Below are positions 35,131 to 58,207 of a stretch of 64,000 bases of DNA, piece after piece; position 1 is the first letter of the stretch; every line of letters starts with the position of its first letter. This stretch comes from Bugula neritina (lineage: Eukaryota; Bryozoa; Gymnolaemata; Cheilostomatida; Bugulidae), in assembly GCA_964035545.1 (NCBI GenBank), contig OZ037771.1:6008628-6072627 (forward strand). The letters are read 5' to 3'. A program made the position numbers and the translations under genes. The notes beneath the pieces were generated by a model. The model was not told where the DNA came from. It did no database searches and saw only the letters and a program-made list of their open reading frames with translations.

Positions 35131-38100
35131 GCACTAGCCCTGAAGTCAGTAAACCTAAAACTAAGTAAAAGTAAAAGAAAGTCAAGTAAAAGTTTTACAA
35201 TCACTCTTCCTGTAAAACTAAAACTTAATCAGTAAATGTAAAAGTCAAAACTAAAACCACAGCAAATTGAAATAAAACTAAAAGTAAAAGTTAAACTTAA
35301 AACACTTTGAGTTTGACTTGCCCTTGGGAGTTAAAGTGGGGTGTGTTTTTAACACCTAAAATAAAAGAAACTTTTGTTGTTAGCCCCAAAGCAATTATTC
35401 TTTAATTTTATTGAGAATGTCAGTGTGAGTATGACTGACCCTTGGTGATTAATCATTATCATTATGAAATTGAATATCAAATACAATATCAATATGTTCA
35501 AACTCAATGCTTCAATACTTGTTTAAATTAGCTGAAGTTTTAAATAACTAAATAAACGTTGTCGGGTGGGGGGGGGGAGCGGAGGCAACCATTTTACTTC
35601 AATTCAAAGAGTTTCAAATAAAGGTTTTGCGCGCCAACGCGATGAGAAACCTGGAGTTGCTTCCTATGGAAAAAAATATGTTCATGAATTTTTTTGTCAT
35701 CATCTGGCAGTTTTATTCGTGTGTTTGTGTGCGTGTGTGTGTGTGTGCGTGCGTGCGTGCGTGTGTGTGTGTGTGTGCGCGCGCGCGTGCATCTATTTGC
35801 GTGTGTAATGTGTATGTGTATGTATTATGCGCATGTGTAATATTGTGTAATATTATATAATTACATTAATTGTTGGATAGCTAGGCATAAAGATCCCAGC
35901 ATGTTATTAATTATTATGTTCCTGTGCAGCGGTTATGGGCAACAAAAATGATTTTTGCTACAAATCATATAGTAAATTTCAGTTGCAAGCAATCGATTTC
36001 TAATACAACAGCATAATATTATATGATCTATGTCCATATAATTATTTTATGGCCATTCGTGGTCACCTGTGTTGACAACTCTTAATTTGGGGTTCGAGAA
36101 GATAGTTTTGTTAACTCGGAGTTGTCCAATATTGCTTCAAGTGGATTTTGTCGTGTCAACGATAAACAGCCGCATTAAACGTCGAATATTACCCGAATTT
36201 CTGCCTACTTGCCAACAAGCAGCGCCATCTAGGGATAACCAAAGGAAACAATTTTAATATGGTAATTTTATTTCAACAGTTGTCAAAAGGTGAATCATCT
36301 GGTTTTTGTTATGATTCATTACAATTGTTTTTTACTAGTTTTTATCAAAATATATATTATTGCTAGCAAAGCCTTTGATCGTGATAGTTATACGTACGAT
36401 ACATAGCTACAACCTAAAAGTAAAAGTTTTAGTTGACAACTTAAAAGTTAAAACTAAAAGTTCAAGTTGATGGTTAATCTCAATCTGATAGTGATACTCG
36501 TAACTCTCACAGTCAGTGTCACTCAGAGTTAGACCTATAACTACTACTACTACTAGTACTACAAGTGAACAACCACTACAAGTACCAGTAGCAATAACTA
36601 TAAGTATAGCTATAAGATATAGTATAGCTGGTTTAACTTTATTAACCTCGGGCTCGTGTTGGCTATTGCTATTACTATAACTATAAGTATTACTCTATTA
36701 GTATTACTATTACTATTAGTATTAGTATTAAAGTATTTTTATTTTATAATTTGAATTACATTTACTTTTAGTTTTAGTGATTTAGCCATTTACAATTACC
36801 ATGGCCATAGGTATAATACTAACTATTACTTCAGTAACTATGTAATTTTTACTTATACTTATACTTATAGTATTGATTAAAATTTAATAAATTTGTAGTT
36901 GTAGTTACACTCATACTGGTGGTGATACTGTTAAACTTAAAGGTAATCTTATAGTTATACTTATACTTATAGTCATTGTTATTATTTATAGTTATTCATA
37001 TGGGTAGTGATATTGAATTATCATTATGAATATGATATTCATATTGATATTCATCTTGATGTTGTAAAAACTATTAGTATTACTGTGAGTAGTAGTACAA
37101 GTGAGTGAATATCAATAATTCAAAGTCGAAACTCTCAATGTCAAAGTGAAATGATCAACTTTACAGTTGGTCTCATGGTTCATTATGACTAATAGTAATA
37201 CCATCACTATCTTTTGTCAGGATTAAATTGAATTGTATTAAGGCCAGCAAAAGCTCTAGAACTCAAAAAAAGTCGGAGTAAATGTGAAACTTTATTTTTA
37301 TTTTATTCATGACTTCTATCTTGTACCAATTGACAAACGGCCGAAAAGACATTTTCCTCGGATTCCGAAAGTTGTTCATCGATTTTTAGACAAATACTTT
37401 TTGTAGTTGAAACAGTCTTTATGTGAAGAGGATGGTCATTTTTCTGAAATTGTTATAGCTTTAATGTGCTTCTAAAACTAGAACATGAATCACAGTAATT
37501 CAGCTACTGACCAACTCTCCGACAGAGAGTAAGGTTGAGGTAGAAGTGGAATGAAATTAATTCTTCAGACTGAAGTAATACTAATAATAAACTCATTCAA
37601 GTTGATGTAAGTATTAGTAATACTAATAATAAGTATTATTATTACACTTGCAGCAATACTGTTGATAGAATTGTCGTCAATGACAGTCCTGGTTATCTTA
37701 AAACTCACAGGTAATGTTATGGTAATAGCATCAGTGTGTCTATTATTTAGTTTATTTTTTAGTTTTATTTATAGTAATTAGATATTTTCCAAGCAAGACC
37801 TTATACAAAAACAGTTACTGTTCCGATTATATATTAATGCTAGTACAACTAGACAATGATCCTACACATGATAATCAAAATCATTTTAGTATTGATGTTG
37901 CTCTATAATCTATATTAATACCTATGGTATTAGCTGTTTTTAAATTATGATCATCATATTTTGAGTATTCCAACATTAAATAAATAAAAATTAAAACTTT
38001 ATGTTGATTTTCTGCGAAGATAAAATTTGATTCCTACTCCTGGTTTATGGCTTCAGATTTGAAAGCCGATGGTATAATGTAACTTCTATTTAAGCTACGT

Positions 38101-38659
38101 TACTTTTGTCTCTAAAACTAAAAATCAGAGCTTAAACTCCTTTGAATCAAGTGTACTTGCCATAACTTCCTCAACTTATTGACCTGACCCAAAACTTTTG
38201 ATTGACTTGTTTTCACTAGTCTTTGAAGTTTCTTCAATTGAGTAGTCTAAAAACAAAATTGCCAATTTCAGTTTTTAGTATTTATAGCAAACTTTCAAAT
38301 AAGTTTCTTGCGTTAGAGCGATTTGATAATGTTTTAACAGAACTTCCAGCAACTACAATTTTAACGCTGTTGGAGAGATTCAATGGCAACTGCAATTCAA
38401 TTGGTTTGATAATTATGATTACTGTAGTAGATATTGCTATTTGTATGTTCATTACATCAGCTAAATAGCCAGATCTAAATTTACAAAACCCATTATGCTT
38501 TTTTAGCTACTCAACTTTCATTAATTGTAAGTAATATTGTCCTTTTAAATTGTATTATTGACTAGATAGAGCACCGTAATTTATTTGCGCGTGTAAGTAG
38601 GTGATAAAAACTCTTAAAAACTACCCTCCTCTCCTAACTAGTGATAAAATAAATGAAGC

Positions 38660-38846
38660 GTTCTTTTGATAGCTTCTTGCAACATCTTGTAAATACTTTA
38701 AATGAGCATTTATTTTAAATAATCCAACAGAGTTTTGATTTTTTCTCTTATTTTTGTTCATTCCTACTTATTATAGCCAGTATTTACACTGAATTTTGCA
38801 ACGTGTTGTCATGTTTGTGATATGTAATAAATCAATCAATCAATCA
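38660..38846 (-). mobile_element. Copy 2 of the dispersed element with an ATTGATTGATT end
   Basis: Read on the minus strand, this matches 3660-3840 through TATCACAAACATGAC, TTCAGTGTAAATACTGGCTA, AATGAACAAAAAT and CAAGATG. It ends in (ATTG)n at 38846. It is better preserved at the tail than copy 1. Probably the 3' end of a non-LTR or SINE family. Confidence 0.5.
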
Positions 38847-40609
38847 AAGTTGCACTCTCTGGGCTGTAGTCATATAGAATTGGAATATAAAACAAAATAC
38901 GTGATGAAATAATGTAATATGGTAGAAAGCTTTTACCTAGTTATTTAGAGTTAGTGTTTATTACATGTATGCAGGGGTATTTTCTCTTACTTCTGTTTTA
39001 CCTTTGTGCGGAGGTTTAAACTGCATATTATAAAAGTTTTTCTTTAAATGTCGTTTGACACCCCTTGGAGTATCAACCAAAATTCAGTTGAAATATTTAG
39101 GCTTACAAAAGTTTTCAGCTACCCACATAAATGCTAATTAAAGCTATCAAAGTTTTTTGATGTAGTCATTCCTATAAATAGCTGTAGGATAATGGGGATG
39201 ACTGCTAAATGAAAAATTTGCATAAAATGCTAATTTGAAATACAATTATTTTATCTGAATTTTCTGATAATGTGGCGTGGTGTGTTATTGTAATATATTG
39301 TTTGTACTGCAGTATTGTCCTTTTACACAAGAGGAACTCATGTTTATCATATAGATTTGGTAAATTAGGGCCCATTTTAAATAGCTGTTCTGGTTTCACT
39401 TCTTTACATTTCTAATTATGTGGCTTCCCTGTGGAAACTTAGTAATTACTTTGTTAAGGGATTCTTCGAGCCATATTGAAATCCAAAAGTCAATAACCCT
39501 TGACAGATTGTATGTATTGAAATTTGCATATAAAATGTTAGTATATTAGCCTTACAGCAAGGGTTTTCACGTCACTTCTTTTTAAAGTAAAGCTAGCAGC
39601 TTCTTGCTTAGCGTAGTATAAAATAAAGTTAACAGGTAAACGGACAGAAAATATAAAGTATCAAGAAGTTGATTTGCCACACAAATTCAACCATGCTTAA
39701 GTTACAGAATAGTTCTTCAAATTATTGTCACAGGCAAACAAACTGTCTTCAAATGATAACCTCTGTGGCTAAAACACTTGGATCACCCACCTGTATCAAC
39801 AGCAATGGCTCTAATGTTATGAAAAGAACTGGTGTCCTCAGGCCTTATTCATTTAATTAATTGCTATTCCTTATAAGTGTAGTAGTTTCTTTGTTCACTG
39901 CATGAGTCACTGTGCTAGTCCTTCTAGTATTGTTTTCTATCTTAGTTTCAATGAGCACAGCTACTCCAACACCTGAAGTATATTCAAGTGCTCCAATTCA
40001 AACCCTAATCTTTGAACTTGCATAAGAGTAGCAATCCGCTTTTTACTGGAGCCATAGGCATTTGTAAGTATTTCAAGTTGTGGTTTTCCTGTAATACTGT
40101 AGGGACTTGAAACTGTCCCATAACAATCCTGTCTTCAAAGTCAGCTAACAGACCTGTTCAGTTTTACTGGCTACAAGTTTATCGCAGACATGTTGGGCAT
40201 ATTAGGGACTGTTACTTGATGCATACTTGGCTAATATACAACTATGTGTTACTAATACAGCTTACTGTGTCAGAATCCGACTTAATTTGTTGGTAATTAC
40301 CACCTGGCCTTTGAAGTGTCCTTGAATACGTAGTGCATTAATTAATACTGCCTTGTATTCAAAATGGAGTGGGTTGATACATTATATAGGGAGTTGGTAA
40401 TCAAGGAAATGTTGACTTCATTCTACTCTACTTTCAAGTTTGTCATAGGATTAGAGCTGCCAACTGTATTCTACTTCTCTTTCACCCCCAGTGTAATCTC
40501 TAGCTATTAGTTGTAATGGTTAGCCTTAGGATTGTCTTTCAATTTATTATAATTCTAAGTTCCTGCTACTGACTCCATTACTAAGTTGTGTCATGTATTG
40601 CAAATCTAC

Positions 40610-41010
40610 TACTAGCATAGTGTACTACTAGCATACTATACTACTAGTCCTACTGTACTACTAGTCATACTATACTATTAGTTATACTGTACTACTAGCA
40701 TACTATATTACTAGCATACTATATTACTAGCATACTACACTACTAGTCATACTCTACTACTAGTCATACTATACTATTAGTTATACTGTACTACTAGCAT
40801 ACTATACTACTAGCATACTATACTATTAGCATACTATACTAATAGCATACTATACTACTAGCATACTATACTACTAGTTATACTATACTATTAGTTATAC
40901 TGTACTACTAGCATACTGTACTACTAGTTATACTGTACTACTAGCATACTATACTACTAGCATACTATACTACTAGCATACTATACTAATAGCATACTAT
41001 ACTACTACTC
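40610..41010. repeat. 16-bp-type minisatellite upstream of UBL3
   Basis: About 24 imperfect units of CATACTATACTACTAG, with TTATACTGT and ATTAG variants, ending about 220 bases before the UBL3 start codon. Confidence 0.92.
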
Positions 41011-41232
41011 TATCACTTTGATCTGTAAACTGCTATGTTCTCTTTTTCCTCCAGATTTGATATTCAACTTTCACTTTTAGGGAATGATTTTCGTGTAGCT
41101 GTTGGAACAGGTCACACATTGTATTCTGTATAACTATACGTTATATTATACTGAGTACTTCTACCCAGTACTTCACTAGTGACTATACAGACACTACACT
41201 AGCTGTATCAAGTCTAGCATAATTCTGATAAC

Positions 41233-44200
41233 ATGGCATCTGCTGGTAGTAAAGGTTCCAAGAACATACCAGCTGACAAGGTATTGTCCTTACAACCAGC
41301 CTTTCAAATACTGTTTCCGTTTCCATTGTTGAAGAATATGAAACTTGTTAGGATCAAAGGCTCTGTATTGATTAGCTATTGATTATTGATTATTGTTGAT
41401 TGATTATGGAGAATATAACTGATGTTTTGCACAAAGTAGAGCTCCTGAACTGTTAGTAAATAGATTTCACCACTCCGAGTGCTGGTGTCACGTCATGTGA
41501 CATGTTGCATGACGTGACATGTTCTGTGACGTCGTAGACATGTCACGTGTGTAATTTGTTGGCAGATAAACCTCAAGCTGATACTTGTCTCCGGGAGAAC
41601 TCACGAGAATCTGTTCTCACTCACTGACTCGGCATCTGTCGTCACGCAGTATATATATGATAATTGGCCGGAGGGTGAGTATCCACTCTTTATACAGGGG
41701 GTCTGGGGGTAGGTATCCACTGCATAGACCTGTAGTCTGAGGGTGATTGTCCACTGTATATACCTGTAGTCTGAGGGTGATTGTCCACTGTATATACCTG
41801 TAGTCTGAGGGTGATTGTCCACTGTATATACCTGTAGTCTGGGGGTAGGTTTTCACTGCATATGGCTAGAGAGATAATTTGGAGTTATCTGTTTTCGGAT
41901 CATAGGTTGTGGCTGCTGTCAATATTTTCCAATGGATTCATTGTAATAAATTAGGTTAAGTTTGGGAATATTAGGAAGATCTAGTTCCTAGTCTAGCTTT
42001 CACACGCAACCCTTTATCTACAGCTAATTCAATCTCTCCTACTTCCTAACACTGCTACTTAGTTCCTCAACTGTTGATGTGCTAGCCTGTGCTAGCTGTC
42101 AGAGGAAGTGCCAGTATTGTTACCAAGTGTTGGCACTGAAGCTATCTGTCTGTCAGTCTCCCACATTTCATGTCTTGACATTTAATTGATGGCCTGTTGA
42201 ACATACAACTCCTAGAAGTAAAAGGTATTGAGCAGCATGCAGGAAGATGTCATGTCCTTGTTTCTATATAGCTGTCTCAAAATACAGTGTGGCTCTGTTA
42301 AGGCCTGTCCACACTATGATGTTTCCATAAACTCACAGCTGTTTTACATCATCACCCTTTTTAAAGCCCATTACATTTTGAATAATTAGACACATGTTAA
42401 AACTGGCATTAGATGAGAAAGCAAGCACATTTCTAGACAATGCTCTGTTAACTTTATTAAACAAGTACCTCCTAAAATGTTTTCCTATTCAATGCACTTT
42501 TGCCAGCAAGGGTTGAAATTTCTCCATCTCTAGGTGTGTCTCATCATAACTTAGTTTTGGTGACGGCTGCTTTTAACAGTATTGTTTTTTCACTGAAACT
42601 CCCAATGTGGACAAACTCCGATAGTGCTAGTAGTCATCATATTTGTAGTTTCACTCAAAAATGGGCACACTTATAATATAAATACAATAGATGTACCTAC
42701 ACTATACATGGTCATGTAGAACATGTGCAATAAACACAGCCTATAATGTAGGTACTTATGGTGTATTTGTTTACTATGTAGATTTATGCTTACATTTTGC
42801 TATAATCAATATTTTTATAGTTATTTTATATTATGCATTGAAAGTTGTGATGGCTATCCACAACTATGTGATGGATTTTAGATTGGGCTGAAGAAAATAA
42901 GCCTGAAACAAATATCTTACGGTTGATATATCAAGGGAGATTCTTGCATGGAAATGTCACACTAGCAGCACTAAAGTTAACACCTGGACGAACTACTGTC
43001 ATGCATCTAGTATCGAGAGAAAACCTACCTGAGCCAAGTAATAAAGGTGAAGGTTATATCAGAATACTTGCGCTGTGGAACAAACAGCATTTATCACATT
43101 GGAATATTTTGTTATGCAGTACTACACATTAAGTTATTTGATTTTTATGTAACAAGAGATTTCTGTTCAGATCACAAATTATGCATATGTGACCTGGCAC
43201 CACAAAGCAAGGGATGTATATAAAATGTTAAAAACTTAGTTATTACTATAGAGTGATAGAGCAGACTTTTTTGAACATTTTGCACTTTATTTGAAGTCTC
43301 TAGCATAAATAGAACTCGAGATATCAGTATTTAAAAACTTTAACGTTTTTAGAATTTCTAAATTACTGTTTCGAGAAAATCGCGTTTAAAGTTGGCAACT
43401 CTAGAATAAATTGAGAATTATTTGTTTACAATTTACAAGCCTTAGCAACGGGTCTTTGTATAATAGGAATAGTGACAAATTTGGTATCAAAATAATTGTG
43501 AAAGTTTGGGCTTTCTGTTAAACTAAATTTCATGCTGCCTCAACATAAAATTAGGTCAAATATGGCCGCCAAACTTTTTGTCTAATTTATTTGTCAATTT
43601 GCTTTTTACTTTGTTTAATGATTGAAAGGTTCAACAATTCCAGCAAAGAGGAGGATGTTTCAGCAAATTTGTGTGTTGAGATATTTAAATTGGGCATCTA
43701 AGTTAGCAGGAAGTCATATAAAACAAAATGGCAGCTGCTTCCTGTTATACATTGAATATCTTCCTCTCCTCTAATATATTGTGTAATATATCAAACTGCA
43801 GCTATTGAGCTGTGCTGTTTCATAGTTATTGCTTAATGAGTAGAACACTTATGAGAAAATCATTTGACTATTATGAGATCATTCGAGATTCATTCATAAA
43901 TATCTTTATAATCTCTAACGGCAATTAAATTTAGCAATTGATGTTGAAAATATAAACATAAAATCAGCGATTAGAACTTTTGAGTTTTATTAGGCATTAA
44001 TATTCACATTTAAAACATCAAATACATTATTTTAAAAAAAGTAATTAAATGCAGTAACAAATCGAGCCTGGATACAACCATTATGCTTGAATTAACTCTT
44101 ATCAAGAAAAGAAAATTAGGTAGCTTCTACGGTTTTTGCAAAAAAGGCACTTTTCATCTTTCTACTTCCTTGGTCTTCATAATATGAGTTTACAGAGTAT

Positions 44201-46455
44201 GGACACATAACATCATGTATGTGGCAAAAGCTTCATCACTATCATCAGCTGATTTTCTAGCAATTATAGATGCCGCTACTTGACATCTATTCTGCCAATC
44301 TACCCATCTATTGTCTATTTCAGAGCTGCAAGTACAATGTTGACTTTTTTAAATAACAAAAGAAAACGGTAGCTTGATTAGAAACTATACGCAGTTATAT
44401 TATAAAAAATTAGTTGGTTAAACAGTCTTGTGGTACTATTATGGCAGCAGTTAATTGTCATCCTGCATTTTATCAACATTTAAACAGAACAATTTAAATT
44501 AAAAAAATTGTTGAAAATTTTTAAGCACATCATTAAAAGACTGCAAACCTTTTTATGAATGAAATAAGCACAAGCCATAACCTTGCAAGCCAAAATTCAG
44601 AGTGTCTACATTAGGAGTGTTAGATTGATAGGTAGTAGAGTTGTGTAGGTATAAGTCTTCACTCTAATGTTCTCATAAGCCCACTTTCTAAAATGTACAG
44701 AATATCGTATTATTCTATATTAACATAGTATTATCAGTAAAATTACACATTATGCACTTGAATATCTAGCATATCTGCAATTGGCAATTTTGAAGCAATG
44801 TCTTTCGATAACTATTAACCACTCAGGCATTTAATTGAGTAAAAAAGCTAGCTAAATGCAACTGAATATATTAAAGACATTTACTATGAAATCAATTTGA
44901 ATTTAATAAATTACTTTAAAATATGAATAAACTTTTGCTCATCCTTTATAATAAAATTAAAAAGTTTAGACTATTTATGCATTCAGTTAGTGTTACTACT
45001 CACTAAATAAGACTAAAAGTAACTTACTGAAGAACTAAGTCAGTCAACTATAGAATCAATATGAACTCACATTAATATTTCATCATTATACTCATTTACA
45101 TTTAATCACATTTACCATTTCAATTTGGTTATAGGTGATGCTTTTATCAATATAAATAGGATTACCAATTGAGTTTTGACAGTAACTGTAAGCCTGCATA
45201 ATGTGATAAAAATTTTATCATTATATTTTAAATCAAACTTTGAGCTAATTTGAAAATCACAAAAGGAAACGGTAGCTTGACTAGTAGGCCTAACGTTAAT
45301 ACTAATAGTAATACTAATAGTAATAGTAATCAGTAACTGTATTCACAAAATCTAAGACAGAGGCTAAAAGTTACTAAGAATAAGTCCAAAGTAAATTTAA
45401 ATATCAACTATAGAATAAATTAATAAATATAATACTATCAGTATAAGTATCAAGTTTTAAGACCGAAGGTGAAACTCAGAGTCAGACTCAAATAGTGAAT
45501 TTATAATTATTAATTATTACTCATACTATTAATATTAATGAGCTACATTTAGTTTTACAGCCAAATACCTGTATCAGTAAATCATGAATAATATTCATTA
45601 TGATTATCATTATGAGTAACCGTACCTCAAACTGTGAGTCATAGTGAGAGTCATTTAAATAGTTACTAGTATAGAATAAGAATAGACATACTCCAGTCCT
45701 AGTGATAGTATGAATATAAATAAATTGATAACTACAAATAATCCTGGCAACAATTCTAAGTTAATAGCGTAAAGGATGGTTTTAAGTATAATTACCTGTA
45801 TTGTTGTGATTTTTAAGCTTGAACGCTAAAGATAAAAATTAAGTTTAGCATTTATCACCAAAGGGCAAAACAGCTCAGTAACTTAAAAGCTAACTTTGGA
45901 TGGAGCACGATGAAAAACTAAAACTAGCCTGCGATTTTAAATACGATGCTTCTGACAATGCGAAGAAAGAGGTGTAAGCTAAATTCATTTGATAAAAAAT
46001 AAATTTGCAAGATCTCACGCTATGAAAATGACTAAAATTGTCTTCTTTCTTTATTTGATAACTTCGCAAATTTTTCACCATTTAAAAAATTGAATGCCTT
46101 AGTTACCAACTTTAAATGCAATTTTGAAGCTGAAGGAATCATCAAATGCTTGCGAAAGTATGATTTTTGAAATCCTTGGATTTTTTTGTATTAGAAAAGT
46201 TCAAAACCTAAAAACTGAAAATTAATTTCAAATTTAAGTATATCCAAATTAAACCTTCATTTACTACACTTTATAAACGCCGCCACATCCCCGGTTTTGT
46301 CGCGACTGGTCACATATTTTGGGTAATTGTGTGCTTGACCCTTTGAACCCATTTGAGATGTTGCTATCTATCTCTAATGGCTGTCTATTTCAGACCAGCT
46401 CAAGAAAGACAAGAGTGGTGAGGCTGGCTGTGCAAACTGCTGTACCATACTCTAG
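41233..46455 (+). CDS. UBL3: Ubiquitin-like protein 3 (membrane-anchored ubiquitin-fold)
   Basis: Exons 41233-41280, 41566-41674, 42882-43046, 46394-46455 give 127 aa with consistent phases. The N-terminus MASAGSKGSKNIPADK is followed by INLKLILVSGRT, SASVVTQYIYDNWPEDW, LIYQGRFLHGNVTLAALKL and TTVMHLVSRENLPEP, closely matching animal UBL3. The protein ends GCANCCTIL, a CAAX box (CTIL) after a second Cys. Family members are lipid-anchored to membranes through such a box, and UBL3 is reported as a modifier involved in sorting proteins to small extracellular vesicles. There is no C-terminal Gly-Gly, so it is not a classical conjugated ubiquitin. A Leu at the end of the CAAX box suggests geranylgeranylation. 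It is about ten residues longer than human UBL3, mostly at the N-terminus. The 3' UTR runs to about 47105 (AATAAA 47081-47086). Intron 3 (3.3 kb) contains a possible transposon. Confidence 0.96.
41486..41548. promoter_or_regulatory. Cluster of CRE/E-box-like palindromes in UBL3 intron 1
   Basis: TGTCACGTCATG (41486-41497) is followed after 10 bases by its exact inverse CATGACGTGACA (41508-41519), then TGACGTC (41527-41533) and TCACGTG near 41542. These resemble CRE/ATF and E-box sites. It lies about 20-80 bases before exon 2. Regulatory function is only inferred, and it may be a short degenerate repeat. Confidence 0.3.
41690..41855. repeat. 34-bp minisatellite related to the UBL3 exon 2 donor
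   Basis: About five copies of a 34-bp unit containing CTGAGGGTGATTGTCCACTG. The real exon junction reads CCGGAGG/GTGAGTATCCACT, so each unit carries a relative of the exon end and donor. Confidence 0.88.
43185..46317. mobile_element. Possible 3.1-kb inverted-terminal-repeat transposon in UBL3 intron 3
   Basis: The left end reads ATATGTGACCTGGCACCACA and the right end is its approximate inverse (about 22 of 30 bases agree, with a perfect terminal 10 bases GGTCACATAT). The inside is AT-rich without a transposase ORF and has a short direct repeat (ACGGTAGCTTGA near 44367 and 45272). It would be a non-autonomous or decayed DNA transposon. A chance pairing of short ends is not excluded. Confidence 0.4.
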
Positions 46456-48597
46456 AGCTTACCCAGTAGAAACTGCCCTTGGATGAAGATAATACACACT
46501 AGCTAACTTAACAAATTGCCAGCCCTCATCTCCACACACATTCATAGTTGCCTGAGCTGCTAAGTGAAGTAGGCGCTGCCTTTTGCCTATCCTCTCACTA
46601 GATTGAGATTTCTCCATATCTTTAGCTATGGTTATGTATTTCATCATAATGAAACTGATCTTGTGCATGTTTTAGATGACCAGTGTTTGACTAACTTGTT
46701 GTATCTGATAACATTTATCACTCAAATCATTATGCCATTATAATTAGTCTGTTTTCAAGTTTCATACAATTATTTTATTTATGCACCAATTATTTACTAT
46801 ATTATTTAGATCCTTCTAATTCGCAGATTAACATAATGTTGGAATGTGGCTCTTGGAGAAGCTAAACTCTGTGTGACTGACTGTGTGTGCTAGAGTATAT
46901 TTGCTGAATGCATGCTTGTCTGTGGAAATATTTTTGTACATTGATCTACTAAAAATGTTTTGTTTAGTTTATCTTTCAAAACCTTGGTATACTATGCCTT
47001 CTAATGTTCTATCTATGTTAAGATGTTATTGTTATTTACAACCATACATCTCTTTATTTTGTGCAAGAAAGAGCAATTGTAATAAATTATTTTACCTATT
47101 CTAATTTTGCATGCTTGTATTTCAAGAATCTAAACCGATATTACTGGTTTGTTGAAGTTCAGTCTAGGCTGTCAATAGATTTAAATCTATACAGTTGAGA
47201 TGCATTCCGTACTTTTTCATCTGAAAAAATATTAAGAAGTCAGTTTTTCAAGTTTGTACTCTTTAAACTCATGAATTTAAGCTTCAGTGAACTTAGTTTC
47301 TCAAAGTAACAAGAATTGTGAATATGTTAAGATTTATCGGCAAAACCCACAAATATGCTTTAGTGTGTCCATGAATCGAAACTTTCTGCTACTGAAAATG
47401 GGGAGATTATATTAATATTATGTAGATGATAATAGGACAAGCAAATAAGTTAATGATTGTAATGAGTTTTTTCAAGTTGTGGACAAATGAACAAATAAAG
47501 TTGTCAATAGTTGCAAACAACACTATTCCTATACATAAGGCAACTCTACAAATAATTCTAGTTGAGATCACTTGTAGTTGAAATAGTAAAGCAAAAATTG
47601 ACATTTCAGAATTTGCCAAGTTCAGATGTATGTCTTTTGCTGGCCAATTAGATCAGTTTATTTTAACGAAATTATGATTTATCCGGCATACAATTTTATA
47701 TTTCATTCCAGCAGAGCATATTGATCTCCAAAATTTCAAGGCAGCATTTGAAATCATGTGGACCCATAAACAATTGTCTCCACCCAATAAGGTTAAATAT
47801 CTAGTAAGCTCAATATTTTTTCTCAGCCTAGGTAGTATACATCCAAGAAAAAACCTTAGGAGATATTCCTCAGAATAGCATATTTTCATAATAGGCTTGT
47901 TCAATTTATAATTGTAAACCCATGAAATTACTGCCGACAACACTAGACCACTGAACTGAAACTATAACCCTTATAGTTCAATGCACTAGACAGTCCCAGA
48001 TGTCCCACAGATGGTCACTGAGGAACTTTTAGTCTGCTACTTGCAGTAGTTATTTCTATTCAACACTACGCCAATAGTATTTGTCATAAGTAAGGAGTGA
48101 AAAGCCATGTAGTACATATTTCAGACACGTGGTAATGTATTTAGCAACATATAGCAGTGGTACATAGTGACAACATAGTCATGTAGTTAAAATGAGTAAT
48201 ATGTATACAATTGGTAGGCAATAGTCTATGTTTTGGTGACAATAGTCAGGCCTTGAAGGACAGATGCAGAGGTCAATCCTTAAAAAGGGTGCCACCATTG
48301 TTTAGAAGTGATAGCAAGACATAACGGGCGTTAATCAACAAATATTACAAATAAAAAATAGGTTGACCAACCACAAATCATAAATGATAATCACCATGCT
48401 CACAAAAGTAATCCAACATGCCAAAAACTACAAAAAAATTCAGTCATATCAACCCTACTACATATCTGTATTATATCTGTAACATGACTACAGCGAAAAT
48501 GTTAAGAAAACTAAATATAGAGATGGCCTGCAATAAATATATAATACAAAGGCCGAGTAAACATGGAGTAAAACCAAAAAAAGAAAAGACACACAAT
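46456..48597. other. Convergent 3' region of UBL3 and OGT
   Basis: UBL3 3' UTR up to AATAAA at 47081-47086. A minus-strand AATAAA at 47662-47657 is a candidate OGT polyadenylation signal, which would give OGT a long 3' UTR of about 0.9 kb. ORFs here have no support. Confidence 0.5.
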
Positions 48598-58072
<9,475 letters not shown>

Positions 58073-58207
58073 AACAAACAAAACTATGTTGCATTAAAGC
58101 GCCAACAGCTGATTACGTTGAGCAGTCGCACAGTCGTGAAAGAAGCAAACCCCGATCAACAAGCAGTAACAACATACGACTTGAACGGTTGCAATCTTCT
58201 CAAGAAA

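Larger units (their letters stand above)
34272..41232. other. 7-kb divergent intergenic region between RAD50 and UBL3
   Basis: No gene was found. The region contains TACTAG/ACTACT low complexity (34550-35130, 36540-36720), a short G-run and GT/GCGT repeat (35565-35840), many ATTAGTATTA and CTTATAGTTATA simple motifs, an inverse copy of a dispersed element (38660-38846) and a minisatellite (40610-41010). Promoters for both genes should lie at its ends, but no clear core element could be assigned. Confidence 0.55.

Noticed and set aside
47653-47943. 96-codon minus-strand ORF between UBL3 and OGT
   Set aside because: Composition is somewhat protein-like, but there is no recognisable domain or splice structure, and it falls in the probable OGT 3' UTR.
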